From the NCBI GenBank assembly GCA_900540295.1, contig UQFM01000090.1, positions 1 to 5,733 of the forward strand: a DNA stretch of 5,733 nt. The letters are read 5' to 3'. A program made the position numbers and the translations under genes. This document shows, piece after piece, positions 1 to 5,733 of the stretch. The notes under the pieces were generated by a model. That model was not told where the DNA came from and did not search any database. It saw nothing but the letters and a program-made list of their open reading frames with translations. Origin of the DNA: an uncultured Oscillospiraceae bacterium. GTDB lineage: Bacteria > Bacillota > Clostridia > Oscillospirales > Acutalibacteraceae. How positions within the stretch are numbered: the stretch's first letter is position 1; every line of letters starts with the position of its first letter.

Positions 1-38
1 ATCGGTCTCGTGGGCTCGGAGATGTGTATAAGAGACAG
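1..38 (+). other. Nextera i7-side (Read 2) adapter, synthetic
   Basis: This is library sequence, not biology. Bases 5-38 match the 34-base Nextera Read 2 transposon adapter (begins GTCTCGTGGGCTCGG). Its last 19 bases, 20-38, are the Tn5 mosaic end AGATGTGTATAAGAGACAG. Bases 1-4 (ATCG) would be the inner end of the i7 index and, from memory, agree with the N727 index adapter, although four bases cannot prove that. The genomic insert therefore starts at about base 39. Matched from memory of the published adapter sequences. Confidence 0.98.
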
Positions 39-64
39 GTACAAAGGTTATAAAGGAGCAGCTT

Positions 65-1162
65 ATGAAAAAATATGATTATTTGATTGTCGGATGCGGT
101 CTGTTCGGTGCGGTTTTTGCACATGAAGCGAGACAAAAAGGTAAATCTGTATTAATTATTGAAAAACGTGCGCATATCGGCGGTAATATTTATTGTGAAG
201 AGCAAGAGGGGATTTTAGTGCACAAATACGGTGCACACATTTTCCACACGAGCAATAAGCAGGTTTGGGATTATGTTAATCAGTTCGCAGAGTTCAATAA
301 CTTTATCAATTCGCCGATTGCAAATTACAAAGGCGAAATATATAACATGCCTTTTAACATGAATACATTCAGCAAAATGTTCAATATTTCTACCCCTGAT
401 GAGGCGCGGGCAATTATTGAGGAACAGCGCGCCGAAATCAAAGGCGAGCCTAAGAATTTGGAAGAACAGGCAATCAGTCTTGTCGGTCGTGAAATTTACA
501 CAAAGCTTATTAAAGGATATACCGAAAAGCAATGGGGGCGCGACTGCAAAGATTTGCCGCCGTTTATTATAAAACGTCTCCCCGTGCGTTATACCTATAA
601 TAACAATTATTTTAATGACCGCTATCAGGGTATTCCCGAAGAGGGATACACCGTTTTAATTGAACGTTTGATTGAAGGCTGTGACGTGGTGCTGAATACA
701 GACTTTTTTGCCGACCGTCAAAAGTATTTGGACATGGCGGAAAGTTGTCTGTATACGGGGACCATTGATGCCTATTATGATTACTGCTTCGGCGCACTCG
801 GTTACCGCAGTCTGCGGTTTGAAAACGAGATTTTAGATATGCCGAATTATCAGGGCGTGGCAGTTGTAAATTACAATGAACGGGAGGTTCCGTATACCCG
901 CATTATTGAACACAAGCATTTTGCATTCGGCACACAGGAAAAAACCGTAATTACACGGGAATATCCTGTTGACTGGCAGAATGGGATGGAGCCGTATTAT
1001 CCGATTAACGACGCGGAAAATACAAAGCTGTATGCAAAATATGCGGATTTGGCAGAAAAGGAAGAAAAAATTTTGTTCGGCGGCAGATTGGCGCAGTATA
1101 AATATTACGATATGGACAAGTGCATTGAAGCGGCGCTTGCCATGTGTGCAGAAGTTCTGTAA
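65..1162 (+). CDS. glf: UDP-galactopyranose mutase
   Basis: This is a cytoplasmic flavoenzyme that interconverts UDP-galactopyranose and UDP-galactofuranose, using reduced FAD as a nucleophile. It supplies UDP-Galf to surface-glycan glycosyltransferases. The 365 residues match the usual bacterial length of about 365-390. Visible motifs are the N-terminal Rossmann dinucleotide-binding loop G10-C-G-L-F-G15 after a hydrophobic strand, the E33-K-R ribose-binding turn, the family-typical GAHIFHT (56-62), the substrate-region GYTEKQWG (151-158, including W157), conserved arginines near R175 and R279, and the C-terminal FAD/substrate segment FGGRLAQYKYYDMD (338-351). The ATG start is supported by AAAGGAG at 52-58, six bases upstream. 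Only 26 bases of insert lie before the start, so its promoter and upstream neighbour are not visible. The frame is intact and no key motif is missing. It is followed by a 104-base gap rather than the tight spacing seen downstream, so it may end one transcription unit or be read through into the next. Confidence 0.96.
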   Translation: MKKYDYLIVGCGLFGAVFAHEARQKGKSVLIIEKRAHIGGNIYCEEQEGILVHKYGAHIFHTSNKQVWDYVNQFAEFNNFINSPIANYKGEIYNMPFNMNTFSKMFNISTPDEARAIIEEQRAEIKGEPKNLEEQAISLVGREIYTKLIKGYTEKQWGRDCKDLPPFIIKRLPVRYTYNNNYFNDRYQGIPEEGYTVLIERLIEGCDVVLNTDFFADRQKYLDMAESCLYTGTIDAYYDYCFGALGYRSLRFENEILDMPNYQGVAVVNYNEREVPYTRIIEHKHFAFGTQEKTVITREYPVDWQNGMEPYYPINDAENTKLYAKYADLAEKEEKILFGGRLAQYKYYDMDKCIEAALAMCAEVL

Positions 1163-1170
1163 TTCTTAGT

Positions 1171-1180
1171 ACTTGCAAGT
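1171..1180. repeat. 10-bp perfect palindrome over the -35 element
   Basis: ACTTGCAAGT reads the same on both strands. It fully contains the proposed -35 hexamer (1173-1178), the position a repressor or other dimeric regulator would occupy. A perfect 10-mer palindrome has roughly a one in ten chance of occurring somewhere in a gap this long, so its function is only suggested. No second copy was noticed in the window. Confidence 0.35.
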
Positions 1181-1201
1181 CAGGCTGTAAAATGCTATAA
1201 T
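1173..1201 (+). promoter_or_regulatory. Predicted vegetative promoter (extended -10) for the glycosyltransferase operon
   Basis: The -35 box is TTGCAA (1173-1178, 4 of 6 consensus positions). A 17-base spacer follows, then a perfect -10 box TATAAT (1196-1201). The -10 is preceded by TGC at 1193-1195, so it also has the TGn extended -10 motif frequent in Gram-positive promoters. Transcription would start near 1208, leaving an AT-rich leader of about 59 bases before the next start codon. It lies just 10 bases after the glf stop in the only sizeable gap of the locus, which fits a promoter serving the four downstream genes. No intrinsic terminator hairpin is visible between glf and this site. Confidence 0.7.
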
Positions 1202-1250
1202 AACAAGACTTTATATGCAAATTTTGTTTAAATCGGTCATATTTTCGACA

Positions 1251-1259
1251 AAGGAAGTG
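1251..1259 (+). promoter_or_regulatory. Ribosome binding site deciding a TTG start
   Basis: AAGGAAGTG resembles the anti-Shine-Dalgarno complement AAGGAGGTG with one mismatch. Its GGAAG core (1253-1257) is nine bases before TTG 1267, the start that keeps the whole glycosyltransferase fold. It is only four bases before an out-of-frame ATG at 1262, which opens a nine-codon frame ending at 1291. The spacing favours TTG, though it is a little long. Confidence 0.65.
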
Positions 1260-1266
1260 TAATGCT

Positions 1267-2325
1267 TTGGCAGAAGTTAAAGTCAGTGTGATTATGCCCG
1301 TGTACGGCGTAGAGGAATATGTCGGGGCGGCAATTGAAAGTATTCAGAAACAAACTTTTACAGATTGGGAAATGTTTGCTGTGGATGACGGAACGCCCGA
1401 CAAAAGCGGTGAAATTTGTGACCGATATGCGGAAAATGATTCCCGTATTCATGTAATTCACAAAGAAAACGGCGGCGCGCCGAGTGCCCGCAATGTTGCG
1501 ATTGACAAAGCGGTTGGGAAATATTTTTATTTTATGGACTCGGATGATGTCGCAGAGCCTACAATGCTTGCAGACATGGTTGCCGCGGCGGAAGCGCATG
1601 ATGCACAGCTGGTGGTATCGGGTTATTATATTGATACTTATTATTCCGATACGGAAAAATACACGCAGGAGCAAGGCGTGGAAGGCAAAATTTATGCATC
1701 TCAGCGTGAATTCCGTGAGGACGCATATCGTCTTTTTGACCAAAATCTTTTGTACACACCTTGGAATAAGCTGTATTCGGGCGATTATATCCGCGAGAAC
1801 AAACTGTATTTTCCCAACACCTTTTGGGATGACTTCCCGTTCAATTTAAGTGTTTTGCGCGATGTGGAGCGCGTTGCAGTGATTCCGGGAAAGTATTATC
1901 ACTTTATTCGCAAGCGCGCAGAATCCGAAACAACAAAATACCGCAGTGATATGTATGCAAAACGTGAGGAAGAGCACGGTTGGATGCTGGACCTTTATCG
2001 GCATTGGAATGTGGACGATGCGAACAGCCGTGAGTTTTTGGCTCGCCGATACATTGAACGCGTCATCGGTTGCGTTGAAAATGTAACATCCAAAAGCTGC
2101 ACACTTTCTTCTGCGGAAAAGCGGGCGGAAATCAAAAAAATTATTTCGGATGAAAAGGTTCGGGCGCTGTTGCCTGTTATGCGTCCGCAGTCCTCTTATA
2201 TGAAGCTGATGCTCATACCTGTAAAAATGCAAAGCGCTTTTTTAACCTATTTGGAAGGCTGCTTTATATCCAAGGTAAAATCCGGTAATGTGAAGCTGTT
2301 TGCTTCTCTGAAAGCGAAACGATGA
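1267..2325 (+). CDS. Family 2 glycosyltransferase (GT-A fold), first of two
   Basis: A predicted cytoplasmic or membrane-associated inverting glycosyltransferase that would transfer a sugar from a nucleotide-sugar donor to the growing lipid-linked repeat unit. The sugar specificity cannot be read from the sequence. It has 352 residues with the GT2 catalytic domain at about 5-215. Visible motifs are the opening strand VSVIMPVYG (6-14), nucleotide-binding VDDGTPD (39-45), NGGAPSARN (69-77 region), the metal-binding DxD-type DSDD (91-94), PWNKLY (165-170), WDD (187-189) where related enzymes carry the catalytic ED, and Y-x-F-x-R-K-R followed by S-E-T (211-222). The C-terminal third is less conserved, partly hydrophobic (about 305-335), and ends in a basic tail that could dock on the membrane. 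The TTG start is chosen because the next in-frame ATG (codon 10) would delete the first beta strand. It probably heads the operon driven by the promoter upstream. The downstream neighbour begins 11 bases after its stop. Confidence 0.9.
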   Translation: MAEVKVSVIMPVYGVEEYVGAAIESIQKQTFTDWEMFAVDDGTPDKSGEICDRYAENDSRIHVIHKENGGAPSARNVAIDKAVGKYFYFMDSDDVAEPTMLADMVAAAEAHDAQLVVSGYYIDTYYSDTEKYTQEQGVEGKIYASQREFREDAYRLFDQNLLYTPWNKLYSGDYIRENKLYFPNTFWDDFPFNLSVLRDVERVAVIPGKYYHFIRKRAESETTKYRSDMYAKREEEHGWMLDLYRHWNVDDANSREFLARRYIERVIGCVENVTSKSCTLSSAEKRAEIKKIISDEKVRALLPVMRPQSSYMKLMLIPVKMQSAFLTYLEGCFISKVKSGNVKLFASLKAKR

Positions 2326-2330
2326 GGGAG
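2324..2330 (+). promoter_or_regulatory. Ribosome binding site choosing the 2337 start
   Basis: GAGGGAG overlaps the TGA stop of the preceding gene and ends six bases before ATG 2337. An upstream in-frame ATG at 2322 (ATGA overlap with the stop) has no purine-rich site at a useful distance and would place this GAGGGAG inside its own codons 1-3. I therefore take 2337 as the real start. The overlap of site and stop suggests translational coupling. Confidence 0.75.
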
Positions 2331-2336
2331 AGCTAT

Positions 2337-3407
2337 ATGCAAAATTCACCATTTTTCAGCATTGTTATGCCTGTGTATAATGTAGAAGCGCATTTGCCGC
2401 AGGCAGTGGAAAGTGTGTTGGCACAAACCTTTTCGGATTTCGAATTGATTTTGGTAGACGATTGCTCATCGGATAGTTCAGAGTCGATTTGCAGCATGTA
2501 TGCGGAAAAGGACAGCCGAATTCAAACCGTTTTCCTTTCCGAAAACGGTGGGGCAAGCCATGCGCGTACTGTCGGATTGCAAAAAGTTCAGGGACAATAT
2601 GTTTTGTTTGCTGATTCTGACGATACACTTTCTGCGGAATTGCTGCAAACGGTTTATGATGCGCTACAGGCACAATATGCAGATGTCATCATGTTCAACG
2701 CGGTTGAGATTTATGTGGACGCGGAACAGTCGGTCTATGATAAAGTAGAGGTTTGTTATCCTGCGCATGTTTTTACCGCACAGGAGCAGGTTCGGAAGTC
2801 TGTGATTGAAATTGAAAAAACCACTCTTTTCGGTTATTTGTGGAACAAATTTTACAATGTGCAGTTTTTGCGGCGCATTGCTGTGCCGTTCTGTAATATG
2901 CCGCTAAATGAAGACTTTAAATTCAACATAGATATTTTTCAGAATGTATCTTCTTTGATTACATTGGATTATATCGGCTATCAATATTACAAAAGAGACA
3001 ATCAAAGTTTGACATGCAAATTTGTTAAAAATTATTTTGATTTGCAGATTATGCGGATAGAGCTTTTGCTTGGGTTTTATCAGAACTTTGATATGTGTAC
3101 CGAGGATGTAAAGGAAATTCTTTGCGGTATTTATGTGCGGAGCCTCTTTTCGGCTTTGCAAAGAAATTGTGACGCACGTGCCGAGTTGCATACAAAAGAG
3201 CGAAAAGCCTTTTTAAAAGCACAGTTTCATTCGGATTTATACCGAGAACTCATGCCGTTTTCAAATCCGAACGGTATGCTTTTAAGGGTAATGAATATAC
3301 TTTTACGGAAAAAACAGACTTTGGGCGCGCTTTTTGCCGCACGGATAATTTACTTTGTAAAAGAAAAATTTCCTATAGTTTTTTCTCGGCTGAAACAAAA
3401 TCGATAG
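2337..3407 (+). CDS. Family 2 glycosyltransferase (GT-A fold), second of two
   Basis: A second predicted inverting sugar transferase of the same repeat-unit assembly line, with unknown donor and acceptor. It has 356 residues from ATG 2337, or 361 if the weaker ATG at 2322 is used. The GT2 domain covers about 6-220: FSIVMPVYN (7-15), VDDCSSD (40-46), ENGGASHART (69-78), the metal-binding DSDD (93-96), LWNKFY (168-173), the catalytic-base motif NEDFKFN (191-197) and YYKRDNQSLT (217-226). The remainder is helical and divergent. The last 45 residues are hydrophobic with scattered basic residues, a likely membrane-associating tail. Its catalytic half resembles the preceding gene closely (shared AxES, QTF, VDD, IC..YAE.DSRI, ENGGA and DSDD), while the C-terminal halves differ, as expected for paralogous transferases with different acceptors. 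The Asn usual after the second Arg-containing motif (ARN) is Thr here. It is coupled to the gene before it and 13 bases from the gene after it. Confidence 0.9.
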   Translation: MQNSPFFSIVMPVYNVEAHLPQAVESVLAQTFSDFELILVDDCSSDSSESICSMYAEKDSRIQTVFLSENGGASHARTVGLQKVQGQYVLFADSDDTLSAELLQTVYDALQAQYADVIMFNAVEIYVDAEQSVYDKVEVCYPAHVFTAQEQVRKSVIEIEKTTLFGYLWNKFYNVQFLRRIAVPFCNMPLNEDFKFNIDIFQNVSSLITLDYIGYQYYKRDNQSLTCKFVKNYFDLQIMRIELLLGFYQNFDMCTEDVKEILCGIYVRSLFSALQRNCDARAELHTKERKAFLKAQFHSDLYRELMPFSNPNGMLLRVMNILLRKKQTLGALFAARIIYFVKEKFPIVFSRLKQNR

Positions 3408-3412
3408 GGAGG
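3406..3412 (+). promoter_or_regulatory. Ribosome binding site deciding a TTG start
   Basis: AGGGAGG contains a perfect GGAGG core (3408-3412), eight bases before TTG 3421, and overlaps the TAG stop of the preceding gene. The next in-frame ATG (codon 10) would remove the first strand and part of the glycine-rich loop of the GT-B fold, so the TTG start is well supported. Confidence 0.8.
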
Positions 3413-3420
3413 CGGTTTGA

Positions 3421-4518
3421 TTGCGGCGGATTTTAATCGGTCCGATTATGGACGGTAATGCAGGGGGAATTGACCGTTATATTTTAAATCTGTATCATCG
3501 GACAAGCAGTGAAGATATTCAATTTGATTTTTTCACAAATAAGATTTCCAAACCCTTGCAATCCGAGTTTGCTTTAAAAAACGCAAGACTTTTTGAAGTG
3601 CCGAGCTTGACGAATCCTTTCGGGCAATATAAAGATTTTCAGGCAATTTTTAAACAAAATAAATACGATACCGCATATTTCAATTTTTCTACTGCATTGG
3701 GATTTCTCGGACCTATGGCGGCTGAGAAATGCGGCGTACCGAAAATTGTAATTCATGCGCATGCGACGGGCTGTGATATCGCAAATCCGTATAAGCGTAA
3801 ATTGCAAGTGTTTTTACACAAGATATGCAAAAGCTTTTTATATCGGTTCGGAACGGATTTTTATGCTTGTTCTTCTTTGGCAGGGGAATGGATGTTTCCA
3901 AACCGTATCGTGAAAAGCGAGCGCTTTCAAATTGTAAAAAATGCTATAGATATTGAACAATTTGCATTTAATCCTGTGCTTCGCAAACAAATGCGGCAGG
4001 AACTGCGGCTGACGGATTCTTTTGTAATCGGGCACGTCGGCAATTTTGTATATGCAAAAAACCATATGTTTTTGCTAAATGCATTTCAAAGGCTGCATCA
4101 AAAAATTCCCAACGCAAAATTGCTTTTAGTCGGTGACGGTCCGTTGTATCAAGCCGTACAGAGCAGTGCGGCGCAGATGCATCTGGAGAATGACATCGTA
4201 TTTGTCGGACGCCAAAAATCCAATGCTTATCTGCAGGCTATGGATGTATTTGCTTTTCCTTCGAATTTTGAGGGCTTAGGTATTGTGGCAATTGAAGCGC
4301 AAGCGGCAGGATTGCCCTGTGTCTGCAGTGACCGAGTTCCGAAAGAAACGGGCGCTACGGATTTGTGCACATTTTTGCCGATTGATACAGAAGATGCTTT
4401 GCGGCTTTGGGTTGACAGGCTTACAGCTTTGCAAGGGCTTTCCCGAAAAGATGTGTCAGATGCATTGACGTCTGACGGGTATAATATCCGTCAGCAAAAA
4501 TTAAATCATTTGGTGTGA
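3421..4518 (+). CDS. Family 4 glycosyltransferase (GT-B fold, EpsF/CapM-like)
   Basis: A predicted retaining glycosyltransferase of surface-polysaccharide assembly, acting at the cytoplasmic face of the membrane on a lipid-linked acceptor. Its sugar specificity cannot be determined. It has 365 residues starting at TTG. The N-terminal acceptor domain shows RILIGPIMDGNAGGIDRY (3-20) with the glycine-rich loop, HAHATG (112-117) and a basic helix-rich segment (about 124-142) typical of membrane contact. The C-terminal donor domain (about 200-350) shows FVIGHVGNF (201-209) followed by K213-N-H, LLLVGDGPL (234-242), and FEGLGIVAIEAQAAGLP (283-299), which contains the E-x7-E pair E284/E292 that binds the donor sugar. 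Many relatives have Arg at the position of N208. The protein ends soon after GYNIRQQ, so the final cross-over helix is on the short side, but no frameshift is evident. It sits 13 bases after the second GT2 gene and 12 before the polymerase-like gene. Confidence 0.92.
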   Translation: MRRILIGPIMDGNAGGIDRYILNLYHRTSSEDIQFDFFTNKISKPLQSEFALKNARLFEVPSLTNPFGQYKDFQAIFKQNKYDTAYFNFSTALGFLGPMAAEKCGVPKIVIHAHATGCDIANPYKRKLQVFLHKICKSFLYRFGTDFYACSSLAGEWMFPNRIVKSERFQIVKNAIDIEQFAFNPVLRKQMRQELRLTDSFVIGHVGNFVYAKNHMFLLNAFQRLHQKIPNAKLLLVGDGPLYQAVQSSAAQMHLENDIVFVGRQKSNAYLQAMDVFAFPSNFEGLGIVAIEAQAAGLPCVCSDRVPKETGATDLCTFLPIDTEDALRLWVDRLTALQGLSRKDVSDALTSDGYNIRQQKLNHLV

Positions 4519-4530
4519 GGTTAAGGTTAT

Positions 4531-5692
4531 ATGTTTACAAAAATTTCAAATTTTTTTGCAAATGCGACATGGTTTAAATGTATATATTTTATCTTCGTGT
4601 TGCTATCTTTTAACAGCCTGTTTGCTTTGCGTTCCGGACTATCTTATGCATCTTACGCAGTAGCCTTGCTCGGCGGATTGGTGGTTCTGTTTCGGCTGAT
4701 GCATTTTAAAAAATACATATCTGTGCGCGGTATTCTTTGGTTAGTGCTGTTCTGCGGCAGTTATTTGCTGTCTGCTTTTTTGACCAGACAATACGGACTT
4801 CTGGAAAACATTCAGGCGCTTGTGTGGATGGTAATTCAGTTTTTTGTTGTATATGCCTATGACACTTCTAAATCAACAGAAGACGACAAAAAAGAAATCA
4901 ATATACTCGGTTGGATATTTTTAGGCTACACCTTTATTATGGCAGTGGCGGCGATTGTAATGCTTGTTACGGATTACAATAACTACCGTCCGGTAGGGGA
5001 AACTGCCGTTATATCCGGATTCCTTTGGAATCGCTTGTGGGGCTTCTATACAGACCCAAACTACGGTGCAGTATTTTCCATTGTATCCATGGTTTTATCT
5101 GTTGCATTTTTTAAGGCAGTAAAAAAACCGCTTCGAGTTTTCGTAATTGTAAATATTGTACTTCAAATTTTATATTTAACATTTTCCGATTCCCGTACAG
5201 CATTGGTCGCTTTGCTGGTTACTGTGTTTGCGGCAGTATTTTTGCTTGCTTTGCGTGCGAAAAAATTTGAGAATAAGAAAGCGGCAGTGCAGGTTGTTAT
5301 CAGTTTGGCGCTTGCATTGGTCTTTGCTGTGGGTTCTGCCGTAGTAATTCAGGGAACACAGAAATCAGGCAATGCTTTAAAGGTTTTACAATACGAATAT
5401 AGTGTGAAACATCAAGGGGATGCAACGCCTGAAATACCGGATACATTGATTGGACGTACAGATTCCGACATGAATAATGACGTCAGCAACCGCCGTTTTG
5501 CGATTTGGCAAAGCGGATTGGAGATTTTTAAAACCAGCCCGATTACAGGCATCACTTTCCGAAATTATATACCGTATGCCAAAGAGAATTTACCGAACAC
5601 GTATATTGTGCATAATGATTTTGGATACTTTGCAAGTATGCATAACAGCTTTGTAGATGTTTTTGTGAGTCAGGGTATTGTCGGTATATTGT
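4531..5692 (+). CDS. Wzy/O-antigen ligase-like polysaccharide polymerase, 3' end cut by the insert
   Basis: Partial integral membrane protein, 387 genuine residues. It probably polymerises repeat units (Wzy role) or ligates the glycan to its carrier outside the cytoplasmic membrane. About nine hydrophobic segments are visible (roughly 17-33, 41-57, 66-84, 95-110, 126-147, 175-194, 200-218, 222-242, 253-273), followed by a large polar loop (about 274-370) and the start of another segment. Family-style features are YTDPNYGAVFSIV (173-185), FSDSRTALVALL (218-229), and, in the loop, NRRFAIWQSGLEIFKTSPITGIT (320-342) then MHNSFVDVFVSQGIVGIL (370-387), the G-rich and H-N signature of the Wzy_C/O-antigen ligase superfamily. 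The ATG follows a weak AAGG (4523-4526); GAGG (4517-4520) overlaps the previous stop, so coupled translation is likely. The frame stays open to base 5733 only because it runs through adapter; the last 14 codons are artificial. Polymerase versus ligase cannot be settled from sequence alone. Confidence 0.85.
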
Positions 5693-5733
5693 CTGTCTCT
5701 TATACACATCTGACGCTGCCGACGATAAGGCTC
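5693..5733 (-). other. Nextera i5-side (Read 1) adapter plus index, synthetic
   Basis: Library sequence on the reverse strand. Bases 5693-5711 are the reverse complement of the 19-base Tn5 mosaic end, and 5712-5725 complete the 33-base Nextera Read 1 adapter (reverse complement of TCGTCGGCAGCGTC). The last eight bases, TAAGGCTC, are the reverse complement of GAGCCTTA, which I recall as index S521 of the Nextera XT v2 set. The genomic insert ends at about 5692. Confidence 0.98.

Noticed and set aside
39..64. Tail of an upstream gene before glf
   Set aside because: Only 26 insert bases are present. A TAA at 51-53 could be a stop, but no reading frame can be judged from so little sequence.
1214..1226. 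ATGCAAATTTTGT resembling ATGCAAATTTGTT near 3014 as a possible dispersed repeat
   Set aside because: It is a short AT-rich match, one copy lies inside a coding region, and there are no flanking similarities. Chance is sufficient.
1163..1266. Possible intrinsic terminator or riboswitch between glf and the first GT2
   Set aside because: No stable GC-rich hairpin followed by a T run was found. The leader after the predicted start is AT-rich and about 59 bases, too short and unstructured for a known riboswitch class.
1237..1743. Reverse-strand open frame of 168 codons opposite the first GT2
   Set aside because: It is antisense to a clearly recognisable glycosyltransferase, has a Cys/His/Arg-rich composition typical of shadow frames, and shows no family motif or ribosome site.
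4465..4485. TTGACG followed by TATAAT near the 3' end of the GT4 gene, resembling a promoter for the polymerase-like gene
   Set aside because: The spacer is only 9 bases, far from the usual 16-18. No acceptable -35 lies at the right distance from TATAAT, and there is no TGn extended -10.
5478..5485. TGACGTCA 8-bp palindrome
   Set aside because: It lies in the middle of a coding frame with no promoter context. Palindromes this short are expected by chance in several kilobases.

Overview
The window is one tagmented DNA molecule. Bases 1-38 and 5693-5733 are synthetic Illumina Nextera adapter and index sequence, so genuine biological sequence runs only from about 39 to 5692. Nothing outside those limits should be read as biology.

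The insert is a piece of a cell-surface polysaccharide (capsule, exopolysaccharide or O-antigen-like glycan) biosynthesis locus. All five genes are on the + strand. In order they are: glf (UDP-galactopyranose mutase, complete); a 104-base gap holding a good sigma-70/sigma-A-type promoter; two family-2 (GT-A fold) glycosyltransferases; a family-4 (GT-B fold) glycosyltransferase; and the first 387 residues of a polytopic membrane protein that looks like a Wzy/O-antigen-ligase-type polymerase, cut by the right end of the insert. The last four genes are separated by only 11, 12 and 13 bases and look like one operon.

The genes fit one job. Glf supplies UDP-galactofuranose, so the glycan probably contains galactofuranose. 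The three glycosyltransferases would add sugars to a lipid-linked repeat unit on the cytoplasmic face, and the membrane protein would polymerise or ligate the repeat outside the membrane. The initiating sugar-phosphate transferase, the Wzx flippase, the chain-length regulator and the modification genes are not in the window and would be expected on either side.

The organism is most likely a low-to-mid GC member of Bacillota, perhaps an uncultured gut or rumen clostridium. The support is strong purine-rich Shine-Dalgarno sequences (AAAGGAG, AGGGAGG), two TTG start codons out of five genes, an extended -10 promoter, and protein styles (for example YAEKDSRI and ENGGAS in the GT2s) common in Firmicutes EPS loci. 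This is inference, since no taxonomic marker is present.

I see no RNA gene, CRISPR array, insertion sequence or phage feature, and no sign of a new kind of system. The points most worth checking are the adapter ends (and the false 14-residue protein tail they create), the palindrome sitting on the -35 element of the internal promoter, and the start-codon choices.
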